Origin: Nitrospiraceae bacterium
GTDB taxonomy: Bacteria > Nitrospirota > Thermodesulfovibrionia > Thermodesulfovibrionales > UBA1546
NCBI GenBank assembly: GCA_021373015.1
Contig: JAJFTJ010000014.1
Coordinates: 74,927-136,322 of the forward strand
Length of the DNA stretch: 61,396 bases
Direction: 5' to 3'
Position numbers and translations under genes: made by a program. A model generated the notes under the pieces. It was not told the DNA's origin, made no database searches, and saw only the letters and a list, made by a program, of their open reading frames with translations. Below, in pieces: positions 8,188 through 19,418 of this stretch (its first letter is position 1; every line of letters begins with the position of its first letter).

Positions 8188-10296
8188 ATGGCAGAAAAAA
8201 AATGGATGCTGTCATTAGTCTTTGTCTCACTTTTAGTCTCAGCCTTAAATTATGCAGATGATGTAAATGCAGAAAACAAAAACAGCAAGATAGACCTTGC
8301 GCAGAATGCTACTACAAAAGAAGAACTCCTTCTCTTCTACGAAGAAAAAGACCTTATAATCGCAACTAAAAAACCTACTCCATTAAGAAAAGCCCCTGCC
8401 ATCGCAACAGTCATCACAGCAGAAGAAATACGCAATATGGGCGCAAGAAATTTGCTCGATATCTTAAAAAGAATACCAGGAATAGGTGTAGGAATCGCAG
8501 ATCAGCCAACTATGAATTCCATAGAAGTACGTGGGATAAAAACAAGAAATTCAGAAAAGGTTCTTATCATGATAGACGGGATGAGAATGAACAATCTTGT
8601 TCTTGGCGAAGCTATGTATACTGCTACTGATATTTCAGTAGAAAATATTAAAAGGGTTGAAGTTATAAGGGGTCCTGGCTCTGCATTATATGGAGCCAAT
8701 GCTTTCATCGCTGTGATCAATATAGTAACAAAAACAGCTTCTGACATTAAAAAAGCAGAGATCACAGCAGGAGGAGGAAGTTATGGAACGCAGCATTACA
8801 ATCTCCAGTCAGGCTATGACGGCGACAACTTAAAGATTGCAGGTGTTTTTGATTATTTTTCTACAAAAGGAGCGAAATCTTTTATTGAAAGCGATGCCCA
8901 AACATTAAATGATATTGCCCACGGCACACATGCTTCTATGGCTCCCGGTTATACCAGTGAATGGAATAGAAGATATGATACAGGTATCAATATGTCTTAC
9001 GGCGACTTAAGTATAAAAGGCAGATTAATAGAAAAAAAGAAAGGTTCTTTTACGGGAGTAGCTTATGCTCTTAATGATGAGAGTTATCAGGAATTTAAGC
9101 AGTTTTTTATTGACCTCAGCTATCTGATAAAAGCAAATAGCAATCTAGACATAACAGCAAGAGCTTATGTTAATCAAATTAATATGAATTTTTACTGGGA
9201 AATATTTCCTGAAGGTTATGCAGGACTATTTCCTGATGGACTTCTTGGGAGTCCAAGCACAAAAAACAGGACTACGGGCGTAGAATTAACAGGTGATTAT
9301 ACAATAAAAAATCATACTCTGACTGTTGGAACAGTAGCAGAATACGCGGAACAGTTTGGAACAAAACATTTTACTAATTTTAATCCTAACACTTATGCTC
9401 CCTTAGGCTCTTTTCAGGATATCACCTCGTGGGGCAACTGGAATAAGAATGTTGACAGAACAATATTAGCATTATATCTTCAGGATATATGGAAAATTTC
9501 TAACAGCATATCTTTTACAGCAGGAATTCGCTATGACAATTATTCTGATTTCGGAGACACCATTAATCCGCGCCTTGGTTTTGTCTGGGAATTCGCAGAA
9601 GACCTTTCATTAAAACTTCTTTATGGAACTGCTTTCAGGACTCCGACTTTTACAGAACTTTATTCGATAAATAATCCTGTTGAAGGAGGCAATCCGGATC
9701 TCAAGCCTGAAAAAATAAAAACATACGAAGTTGGAATAGAATACCGCTTTCTGCAAAAATTCACATCACGAATCAATTACTTCCATAATGAAATAAAAGA
9801 CCTAATAGTCCTAGGGGAAAAACCTTCACCTGCAGATCCTGCTCCATACATAAACAAAAATAAGGCAAAGGTTGACGGAGTAGAAACTGAGTTAATATAT
9901 AACTACAGCAAAAACATTTATGGTTATCTAAATTATACTTATCAGCATCCAATAGATGCTGACACAGGGAAAAAACTTCTTGCTGTTCCTTCTCACAGGG
10001 CTAATGCAGGCATAAATTTTCTTATACTGCAACATCTCAATACAAACCTGAATCTTAACTGGGTCGGAGAAAGATCAAGGGCAGCAGGAGACACCAGATA
10101 TCCCCTGCCTTCGACTTATACTGTTGATCTAACGATGATATTAAAAAGATTATACAAAGATTTTGAGATACGAGGTTCTGTGTATAATATTTTCGATAAA
10201 GAATATAAGGACCCAAGCCCATACCCTGTTAAAGTCCAGTATGATTATCCAACTAATCACAGATCATTCATATTTGATCTCCAATATAAATTCTGA
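8188..10296 (+). CDS. TonB-dependent outer-membrane receptor
   Basis: 702 residues. A signal peptide (cleavage likely after VNA near residue 29) is followed by a TonB-box-like DLIIATKKP, then a plug domain at about 60-175 (VITAEEIRNMGARNLLDILKRI; VEVIRGPGSALYGANAF). A 22-strand-type barrel extends to the terminal aromatic residue in FDLQYKF. It should import a scarce ligand (metal chelate, cobalamin or similar) across the outer membrane with TonB energy. The ligand is not evident. The start ATG 8188 follows AGGAGA. Its TGA overlaps the next gene's ATG by one base (TGATG), so it is translationally coupled to the citrate-synthase-fold pair. No TonB, ExbB/D or ABC permease is nearby. Confidence 0.92.
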   Translation: MAEKKWMLSLVFVSLLVSALNYADDVNAENKNSKIDLAQNATTKEELLLFYEEKDLIIATKKPTPLRKAPAIATVITAEEIRNMGARNLLDILKRIPGIGVGIADQPTMNSIEVRGIKTRNSEKVLIMIDGMRMNNLVLGEAMYTATDISVENIKRVEVIRGPGSALYGANAFIAVINIVTKTASDIKKAEITAGGGSYGTQHYNLQSGYDGDNLKIAGVFDYFSTKGAKSFIESDAQTLNDIAHGTHASMAPGYTSEWNRRYDTGINMSYGDLSIKGRLIEKKKGSFTGVAYALNDESYQEFKQFFIDLSYLIKANSNLDITARAYVNQINMNFYWEIFPEGYAGLFPDGLLGSPSTKNRTTGVELTGDYTIKNHTLTVGTVAEYAEQFGTKHFTNFNPNTYAPLGSFQDITSWGNWNKNVDRTILALYLQDIWKISNSISFTAGIRYDNYSDFGDTINPRLGFVWEFAEDLSLKLLYGTAFRTPTFTELYSINNPVEGGNPDLKPEKIKTYEVGIEYRFLQKFTSRINYFHNEIKDLIVLGEKPSPADPAPYINKNKAKVDGVETELIYNYSKNIYGYLNYTYQHPIDADTGKKLLAVPSHRANAGINFLILQHLNTNLNLNWVGERSRAAGDTRYPLPSTYTVDLTMILKRLYKDFEIRGSVYNIFDKEYKDPSPYPVKVQYDYPTNHRSFIFDLQYKF

Positions 10297-11126
10297 TGAA
10301 CAAACAAAAAACAAGCAGGCTTGTTGCAGAAAAGATAAAGACGAGAATATGGTTTGACATCCCGGCAGACAAGATCGATCGCTTTTACAGCAAGAAAAGC
10401 CTATGCCATGGTTATGATTTTTATAATGACCTTCTTGGCAAGCTTTCATGGACTGAACTGTTTTTTCTGCTGTTAAAAGGAGAGCTTCCTTCAAAAAAAC
10501 AGTCTGCTGTTCTAGATCTTGTTATGACCAGCATAATCAATCCCGGGCCCAGAGACTGGTCAACTCAGGCTGCAATGACATCTGGAGTAACTAAGACCAC
10601 TGTTGGGAATGCTCTGCTCACAGGTCTTGCAGTTCTGCAGGGAAGATATAATGGAGCTCTGCATGTAGAAAAAGCAATGGAAATGTTATCCGAAGGACTG
10701 GATATACTTAAGAAAACCAATCTTAAAAACTTATATAAAATACTGGGGAAAAAACATCCTGATTTCCCGGGTTACGGACTTTATTATACAAAGCAGGATG
10801 CAAGGGCAAAGAGACTGATCCAATTGATAAAAAAAGATCATTCTACAGGCAAGCATCTAATCCTTGCCATTAAGCTTGAACCACTTCTGGCAAAAAACAA
10901 AAAAATCCGGCTCACTCTGCAGGGAGTTGTAAGCGCAGTATTTCTGGATCTGGGATTTTCTCCTCAAGAAGGGCACGGGATATTCCTGATTGCTTCTGCT
11001 CCGGGATTGTTAGCCCATCTCATAGAACAACGGCAGAAAAACTGGAACGAATATCCTTTTTATGATCCTCCTGAATATAAAAATCCTGTAAAAAAAACCC
11101 TTAAGAAAGACCAGAGAGTGTATTGA
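10296..11126 (+). CDS. citrate synthase / citryl-CoA lyase fold protein, copy 1
   Basis: 276 residues, about two thirds of a citrate synthase and close to citryl-CoA lyase. The conserved early region (HGYDFYNDLLGKLSWTELFFL, then KGELPS) is typical of the citryl-CoA lyase branch. GALH near residue 127 could keep the first active-site histidine. The usual GFGHRVY..DPRA motif appears as PGYGLYYTKQDARA, with no histidine. The aspartate expected in the late DFYSG motif is replaced in LQGVVSAVF. Activity is therefore uncertain. It is coupled to the receptor upstream and overlaps copy 2 by four bases. A role in synthesis or breakdown of a carboxylate ligand for the receptor is only inference. Confidence 0.72.
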   Translation: MNKQKTSRLVAEKIKTRIWFDIPADKIDRFYSKKSLCHGYDFYNDLLGKLSWTELFFLLLKGELPSKKQSAVLDLVMTSIINPGPRDWSTQAAMTSGVTKTTVGNALLTGLAVLQGRYNGALHVEKAMEMLSEGLDILKKTNLKNLYKILGKKHPDFPGYGLYYTKQDARAKRLIQLIKKDHSTGKHLILAIKLEPLLAKNKKIRLTLQGVVSAVFLDLGFSPQEGHGIFLIASAPGLLAHLIEQRQKNWNEYPFYDPPEYKNPVKKTLKKDQRVY

Positions 11127-11992
11127 TCATGTTTAAGATATGGGAAGACAAGCTCTATCCTCAAAATGCCAAGAATAAAACAGACCTCAAAACATGGCAA
11201 GGCCGAAGAAAGAAAATAATAACAGAAGTAGGCGGACTGGCATCAGGTTTCAGGAGCGAGATGCTCTTAAGAGGATACCCGATGATAAAAGAGATGACAG
11301 GAAAGATAACCTTTATTCAGGGATGGGTTCTTGCAATAACAGGCAGACTTCCAAACAAAAAAGAAGACAGATTATTAAATGCAATGTTTATTAATACTGC
11401 GCTTGCTGATCCAAGATTCTGGTTTAACAGGGTTGCGCGTCTTGGCGCAACTGTGAAGACTTCTCCTGCAGCATGTATGGCAGCAGGAATTTTGACTGAT
11501 GAATCTGAATTTTTTGCAACTGGAGCTTTTTATGATGCTTCAAAATTTTTTGAAGCTACTTTAACTGAAATAAAAAAAAAAGCAAACCTGGAGAATATTA
11601 TAAAATCAAAACTCAATAATAGAGAAATTATTAGCGGTTTTGGAAGAATGTTTGCAAGAGGAAAGGATGAGAGAAATTCATCTCTCTTAAAAGTCTCAAG
11701 AAAATGTAATTTCCATAGAGGTAAATATCTAAAGTTGGCTTTTGAAATAGAACATCTTCTTCAAAAAAATAAAAATTCGCAAATATATTTAAATTATGGC
11801 GGATTAGCATCTGCTATTCTTTTAGATTTGGGATTTAATCCTGTTCAAATAATGTTATTCATTACTTTTTTACCAATCATAGGAAGAGTTGCAAATATCG
11901 CAGAAGCTTATGAGAGACCACCCGGAGAATTTCTTCCATTATCATGCGATGACATAGAATATATTGGTCATTCATTCAGAGTGTTTAGATGA
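11123..11992 (+). CDS. citrate synthase / citryl-CoA lyase fold protein, copy 2 (degenerate)
   Basis: 289 residues. It shares the fold signature of copy 1 (FIQGWVLAITGRLPNKKEDRL; LASAILLDLGFNPVQ) but is more diverged. The first active-site histidine region reads GAFYDASKFF. The GFGH motif reads GFGRMFARGKDERN, with Arg for His, and the late Asp is not evident. The two copies lose different residues, which would fit a heteromer with one active or shared site. The start is TTG 11123, giving a TTGA overlap with copy 1 and an AGAGAG site 4 bases upstream. ATG 11129 is the alternative. The last third is more AT-rich than its neighbours. Confidence 0.6.
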   Translation: MIMFKIWEDKLYPQNAKNKTDLKTWQGRRKKIITEVGGLASGFRSEMLLRGYPMIKEMTGKITFIQGWVLAITGRLPNKKEDRLLNAMFINTALADPRFWFNRVARLGATVKTSPAACMAAGILTDESEFFATGAFYDASKFFEATLTEIKKKANLENIIKSKLNNREIISGFGRMFARGKDERNSSLLKVSRKCNFHRGKYLKLAFEIEHLLQKNKNSQIYLNYGGLASAILLDLGFNPVQIMLFITFLPIIGRVANIAEAYERPPGEFLPLSCDDIEYIGHSFRVFR

Positions 11993-12007
11993 ATAAATAT
12001 AAATTTT

Positions 12008-12036
12008 TTGATTCTTGAAGAAACACTTAATATTTT
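12008..12036 (+). promoter_or_regulatory. possible promoter of the ilvB-like operon
   Basis: TTGATT (12008-12013), 17 bases, TATTTT (12031-12036), 24 bases before the ATG. The match is moderate and no Shine-Dalgarno site follows. Readthrough from the TonB-receptor operon is possible because no terminator separates them. Confidence 0.35.
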
Positions 12037-12060
12037 ATAACTTTTACCGAGCTTGTTATT

Positions 12061-13758
12061 ATGACTTCTGCGGAACTTATAATTAAGTGTCTCGAAAATC
12101 ACGGAGTAGAATATATTTTTGGTGTTCCGGGCGGGGCTTTGGTAGGTCTTAATAATGCGTTATATAAAAGCGCGATGAATGTAATTGTTACAAAACATGA
12201 ACAAGGCGCGGCTTTTATTGCCGACGGCTATGCGCGTGTAAGCGGTAATGTAGGAGTATGTTTTGGAACATCAGGTCCCGGAGCTACGAATCTCATGACT
12301 GGCGTTGCTTCTGCGTATGCCGACTCTATTCCATTGGTAGTTCTTACAGGACAGGTAGCAACCACTGTATTTGGAAAGGGAGCAACTCAGGAATTTGAAA
12401 ATGAAAGTTTATGCGTAGTGGATATGTTTAGAAAAATAACTAAATACAGCGATGTGCTTTTGTGTGATAAAAAAGCGAATGATATGGTATCAAGAGCATT
12501 AAGGTCAGCATTGAGCGGAAGACCCGGCCCTGTTCACCTTAATATGCCAAGCGACATAATGAAACATGAGATAGAAGAAAAATATGAGCATATAAACAAT
12601 ATTAACAAAACAATGGTGTTTGACAGGGACGGCGTAAAGAGTGCGGCACAACTTCTTCTTAAATCAAAAAATCCTGCGATAATTGCAGGATGGGGAACAA
12701 CTCTTTCAAAAGCTCATCAAGAGCTTCTGGAGATCGCAGAACTTATGGACATTCCTGTAGCGACAACACCCAAAGGAAAGGGAATTTTCAATGAACATCA
12801 TCCGCTTTCACTCGGAGTTTTTGGCTTGGCAGGCTCTCCTGTTGCAAAGGAATACATGACCGAAAATGTAGATTTAATGATTGCTGTGGGCACGAGCTTT
12901 AATGAAGAAGCTACATTGGGCTGGAATGAGGAGTTGTGCTCACATAAAGAGATTATACAAATAGATATAGATCCTGATGAGATAGGGAAAAATTACGAGG
13001 TAACAGTTGGGATCCCGGGAGATGCAAAAATTGTTTTGAGAGAACTAATATATGAGCTTAAAAGAAATTTGAACGGCAGCTTGGGACATAACGGACGTTC
13101 AAAGCAAAAACAAATAGCGGAATTGAAAGAATTACTTAAAGAAAATGAATGGCTGAAAGAAAATAATAGCGATATTTATAAACCTCAGGAACTTATTGAG
13201 GATATTGTGCGTTTTTTCCCTGAAGACTCCATATATTTTGTCGAGATAGGCAATGCAATGACATGGGCAATACATCACATGAAAATAAAGATACCATATT
13301 CTTTTTACGTTTCACTTGGGTTTGGTTCAATGGGTTATGCCACAGCCGCTGCAATAGGCGGCAAATTGGCAGCTCCTGACAAGCCCGTTATTTCGATCGC
13401 TGGCGACGGTGCATTCCAGATGAACGGGATGGAAATAGCCACTGCTGTTAATTATGATATCCCTGTAATATGGGTTGTTATGAATAATGCAATGCTCGGT
13501 ACGGTTCATTATGGGTGGAAACTTCTTTCCTGTAACGAAGGCATCCCGTCAAGATTTAAGCGTGTAGACTTTGCAAAAATAGCTGAAGGGCTTGGCGCAA
13601 GAGGAATGAGAATAGAAAAACCCTGCGAACTAAATAAAGAACTTATTGATGACATAATTTCATCGAAAAAGCCTACAGTGCTTGATGTAATTATAGATGA
13701 AAAGGAAATACCGCCCATTCATGGACGCATCGAAACGCTTAAAAAACACTACAAATAA
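12061..13758 (+). CDS. acetolactate synthase large-subunit-like ThDP enzyme
   Basis: 565 residues with the three-domain layout of the IlvB family. The N-terminal PYR domain has the cofactor-activating Glu in TKHEQGAAF (about residue 46). A central domain follows (NPAIIAGWGT). The C-terminal PP domain has the metal and diphosphate motif running from GDGAFQMNG to MNN. The best guess is condensation of pyruvate or a related 2-oxo acid. No small regulatory subunit (ilvN), ilvC or ilvD is adjacent, and a binding-protein gene overlaps its 3' end. A catabolic or other decarboxylase/carboligase role is therefore as likely as branched-chain amino-acid synthesis. No Shine-Dalgarno sequence is seen. Confidence 0.82.
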   Translation: MTSAELIIKCLENHGVEYIFGVPGGALVGLNNALYKSAMNVIVTKHEQGAAFIADGYARVSGNVGVCFGTSGPGATNLMTGVASAYADSIPLVVLTGQVATTVFGKGATQEFENESLCVVDMFRKITKYSDVLLCDKKANDMVSRALRSALSGRPGPVHLNMPSDIMKHEIEEKYEHINNINKTMVFDRDGVKSAAQLLLKSKNPAIIAGWGTTLSKAHQELLEIAELMDIPVATTPKGKGIFNEHHPLSLGVFGLAGSPVAKEYMTENVDLMIAVGTSFNEEATLGWNEELCSHKEIIQIDIDPDEIGKNYEVTVGIPGDAKIVLRELIYELKRNLNGSLGHNGRSKQKQIAELKELLKENEWLKENNSDIYKPQELIEDIVRFFPEDSIYFVEIGNAMTWAIHHMKIKIPYSFYVSLGFGSMGYATAAAIGGKLAAPDKPVISIAGDGAFQMNGMEIATAVNYDIPVIWVVMNNAMLGTVHYGWKLLSCNEGIPSRFKRVDFAKIAEGLGARGMRIEKPCELNKELIDDIISSKKPTVLDVIIDEKEIPPIHGRIETLKKHYK

Positions 13759-14644
13759 AATTCCGCTCAGTCTTAGCAAGCTCTGTTTAATTATAGCTTG
13801 TTCATGCGTATTGTTTGTTTCTGTATCTTTATCTGAATCTGCTGAAGTAATAATTCTTGGCGATACTCAGCTGAGACCTGTAAATATCATTGTTTCTGAA
13901 ATAAAAGACATTCTTGATTCGCCTGTGAAAATATATTCGCCTAATGATGCCAAGGGAGTTTTAAAAAACATTGCGGAAAGAGAAAACGCCAAGGTTGTTA
14001 TTGCATTGGGCAGAGATGCCCTTGAAGAAGCGCTGCAGCTTCCCTCCTCTATTGCCGTTGTTTATGCTCTTGTAATAACTCCTCCATCGACTAACAGGCC
14101 GAATATAACAGGCGTTTATATGGCTACTCCTGTTAACAAGTATGTGGATATAGTTGAAAAACATTTTACATCAATAGAAAAGATTGCAGTGATAGGAAGC
14201 AGCGAACTGATAAAAACATTAAACAATGCTAATAACAATCTGGTTATTCCTTCTGTTGTAAAAACTTCATTTGAGTTTGTGGCTGTTGCAAAAAAGCTTG
14301 ATTCTTCACACGCGATTCTTATACTGCCGAACACTGCAATGCTGACAGAAACAGCATTGCAGGAAGTTTATTTAATTTCCTTCAGGAAAAAAATTCCTTT
14401 ATTGGGAATTTCTGAAAAATATGTAAAACAAGGCTCTTTGCTGGCGCTGGTTTTCAGACCTGAAAGCGTAGGCCGACAGTTGGGCGAATTGGCACTAAAA
14501 GCTATTAATGGAATGGACATTAGAAATATCTCTGCGTCTCCACCAAATAATTTTGACCTGTATATAAATACGGATACCGCAAAGAAAATGGGCATCCAAA
14601 TATCTCCTGAACTTCTGAATAAAGCCAAGGGAGTTTACCCATGA
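13721..14644 (+). CDS. orphan periplasmic binding protein, ABC_sub_bind type
   Basis: About 307 residues from ATG 13721 (an in-frame ATG at 13697 is possible). There is a polar N-terminus, then the hydrophobic segment LCLIIACSCVLFVSVSLSESA, a signal peptide. The rest resembles the YtrB-neighbour/TrpX-like ABC_sub_bind family (PF04392), with a two-lobed layout: VVIALGRDALEEAL, ITGVYMATPVNKYVDIVEKH, IPLLGISEKYVKQGSLLALVF. No permease or ATPase gene is next to it. Instead it overlaps the ilvB-like gene by 38 bases and the histidine kinase by 4 bases. It may deliver a ligand signal to that kinase rather than take part in transport. Confidence 0.75.
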   Translation: MDASKRLKNTTNKIPLSLSKLCLIIACSCVLFVSVSLSESAEVIILGDTQLRPVNIIVSEIKDILDSPVKIYSPNDAKGVLKNIAERENAKVVIALGRDALEEALQLPSSIAVVYALVITPPSTNRPNITGVYMATPVNKYVDIVEKHFTSIEKIAVIGSSELIKTLNNANNNLVIPSVVKTSFEFVAVAKKLDSSHAILILPNTAMLTETALQEVYLISFRKKIPLLGISEKYVKQGSLLALVFRPESVGRQLGELALKAINGMDIRNISASPPNNFDLYINTDTAKKMGIQISPELLNKAKGVYP

Positions 14645-16875
14645 GACTTACACTAAGAACAAAAACCTTAATTTTTATCATACCTGTTCTGATAATAGTC
14701 TCGTCTATATATACGTATAATTCTATAAATAGTGAAAAAGAAATACTCAAACAAGAGATTATAAAAAGAGGTGAAACTGTAACAACTCTTGCAACAAGAA
14801 CGAGTGAACTGCCTATTGTGTCAGGGAATAATAATCTTCTTAAGAACGCTGCAATATCAATTGCAGAGACCCCTGATGTAAATTTCATCTCTCTGTATGA
14901 TAAAAAGTTTAAGCAGCTTATTCATTATGGAGCAGCATTTGATATGTCTATGCCTCAGCTGTCTTTATCCGAACCATTGGTTTTTCATGAAAGACCGGAT
15001 TTATTTATTTTCTATGCTCCTGTTTTTACAGTCAGGACCGGAGAAGATATTGAAATATTTGAAGCTGTTCCCAAAAAAATCAGAGAAAATATAGGATGGA
15101 TAAGAATTGGCTTCTCAAAATCCTCAATGAAAGAAGCCGAAAACAAAATAGTAGTAAGAGGAATGATCCTTGCCCTTATATTTACATTGTTGAGCAGTAT
15201 CATTGCCTATATCTTGATGACCATAGCGATCAAACCGCTTACGACACTTTTAAAGGCGGTAAAAAAGCTCAGGGAAGGAAAGTATCAGGAAATAAAAGAC
15301 ATTAAGTCATCCGTAGAGATTGCAGAACTCACTATAGAGTTTAATAAAATGAGTCATGCTATAAAAGAAAGAGAAGATAAGCTTATAGAATCCGAGCGTA
15401 AAATAAGCAATTTATTTGAAAGAACAGAACATGCAATTTTCAGGCTTAATAAAGATAGCATCATCATAGAGAGCAATAGGAAATTTGACGAGTTTTGCAG
15501 AGAAACTAAAAAATTTCATGAACTATTGGCAGGCGGTCAAAGTTTAGGACAGCTTAAAAATGCAGCTGCAGGAGAATTCAAAAATGTAGAGGTAAGAATC
15601 ATAGGCAAAAATAATGCATTGTTCATCGTATTGATGTCATTATATCCTGAATTTACCAAAGACAATAATCTTGCAGGTTTTGATGGATACTTTATTGATA
15701 TAACAGAAAAAAGAAGACTTGAAGAAACAATTGTCCAAGCGCAAAAAATGGAAAGTCTTGGACTGTTTGCTGGAGGCGTTGCACATGATTTTAATAATAT
15801 ACTCACAGCAATTGTGGGATATGGGAATTTATTGCTCGCAAAACTAAATCCTGCTGATCAGCAGCTGCATACCTATGTTAGCAGGATACTTACTTCATCG
15901 GAAAGAGCAGCAAATCTGACAAAAAATCTCCTTGCATTCAGTAGGAAACAGGTTATGCAGACAAAACCATTGGATCTTAATGATTCGATAAAAAATGTCC
16001 TGAGACTTATTGAAAGAATAATCGGAGAAGATGTTGAGATCAACATCAAACTCACAGACCAAGCTTTCACAATTATGTTTGATCCTACACAGCTTGAGCA
16101 GATAATAATGAATTTGTCTACTAATGCACGTGATGCGCTGCCGAAGGGAGGCCTTCTTTCAATATCAACATCAGCTACAACTATTGGAGCTGATTTTATC
16201 CTTGCTCATGGATATGGTGTGCCTGGCGAATATGCTCTTTTGACCATTTCAGATAATGGATCAGGAATGGATAAAACCACAAGGGACAGAATTTTTGAAC
16301 CTTTCTTCACTACAAAACAGCTTGGCAAGGGAACAGGACTAGGGTTATCAATAGTTTATGGCATAATCAAGCAGAACAAAAGCTTTATAAATGTATACAG
16401 CGAAATTGGTATTGGAACTACTTTCAGAATATATATACCTTTAATAGAAAGCGCGTTTGATACAAAAAGTCCAGCGGCTATAGATACGCCAAAAGGCGGC
16501 AATGAAACAATTCTACTCGCTGAAGATGAAGAAACCCTTCGGACAATTTTTAAAGATATATTGGAGAAATCAGGTTATACCGTCATCTCTGCAAAAGACG
16601 GAGAAGATGCAATCCATAAATTTCAAAAACATAAAGAAAATATTAAACTCCTTATTCTTGATGTATTAATGCCAAAATTAAACGGCAAGGAAGTCCATGA
16701 CAAAGCAAGGGAATTAAAACCTGATATTGAAGCGCTTTTTATAAGCGGATATCCTATGGATGTTTTAGAAAGGGCAGGCTTTTCAGAAAAAGATTTTTCT
16801 TATATCTCAAAACCTTTTTCCCCGAATGTGCTTCTAATGAAAGTGCGCGATATTCTGGACAAGAAAAAAAGCTAA
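14641..16875 (+). CDS. membrane hybrid histidine kinase with C-terminal receiver
   Basis: 744 residues. TM1 is at about 8-26, a periplasmic sensor at about 27-173, TM2 at about 176-199 and a HAMP linker at about 200-250. A PAS-like segment follows at about 260-360. The HisKA domain has His382 in VAHDFNNILTA. The HATPase domain has an N box in NLSTNARDAL and G boxes in DNGSGM and GKGTGLGLS. The C-terminal receiver begins TILLAEDEE, with phospho-acceptor Asp674 in LLILDVLMP. It has no output domain, so it must pass phosphate to an unlinked regulator. The start ATG overlaps the binding-protein stop, with AAGGGAG upstream. The stop lies in a bidirectional terminator. Confidence 0.93.
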   Translation: MRLTLRTKTLIFIIPVLIIVSSIYTYNSINSEKEILKQEIIKRGETVTTLATRTSELPIVSGNNNLLKNAAISIAETPDVNFISLYDKKFKQLIHYGAAFDMSMPQLSLSEPLVFHERPDLFIFYAPVFTVRTGEDIEIFEAVPKKIRENIGWIRIGFSKSSMKEAENKIVVRGMILALIFTLLSSIIAYILMTIAIKPLTTLLKAVKKLREGKYQEIKDIKSSVEIAELTIEFNKMSHAIKEREDKLIESERKISNLFERTEHAIFRLNKDSIIIESNRKFDEFCRETKKFHELLAGGQSLGQLKNAAAGEFKNVEVRIIGKNNALFIVLMSLYPEFTKDNNLAGFDGYFIDITEKRRLEETIVQAQKMESLGLFAGGVAHDFNNILTAIVGYGNLLLAKLNPADQQLHTYVSRILTSSERAANLTKNLLAFSRKQVMQTKPLDLNDSIKNVLRLIERIIGEDVEINIKLTDQAFTIMFDPTQLEQIIMNLSTNARDALPKGGLLSISTSATTIGADFILAHGYGVPGEYALLTISDNGSGMDKTTRDRIFEPFFTTKQLGKGTGLGLSIVYGIIKQNKSFINVYSEIGIGTTFRIYIPLIESAFDTKSPAAIDTPKGGNETILLAEDEETLRTIFKDILEKSGYTVISAKDGEDAIHKFQKHKENIKLLILDVLMPKLNGKEVHDKARELKPDIEALFISGYPMDVLERAGFSEKDFSYISKPFSPNVLLMKVRDILDKKKS

Positions 16876-16925
16876 CATAAATAGCAGTATGGTTTTTTAT
16901 CCTGCTGCTTTAGCTGTTAGCTTTT
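16867..16925. terminator. bidirectional terminator between the histidine kinase gene and gyrB
   Basis: AAAAGCTAACA (16867-16877) pairs with TGTTAGCTTTT (16915-16925), with an inner AGCAG/CTGCT stem. Each strand reads out into a T run, as expected between converging genes. The kinase stop codon (16873-16875) is inside the left arm. Confidence 0.75.
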
Positions 16926-16951
16926 CACAGCATGAGAGCAAGGTCTTGTTT

Positions 16952-19396
<2,445 letters not shown>

Positions 19397-19418
19397 TTAG
19401 ATTGAACTATAAATATCC

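Noticed and set aside
10296-11992. Reading the two citrate-synthase-fold genes as one frameshifted gltA
   Set aside because: Each has its own full N-terminal fold signature and C-terminal LDLGF motif, so they are paralogues rather than halves of one gene.
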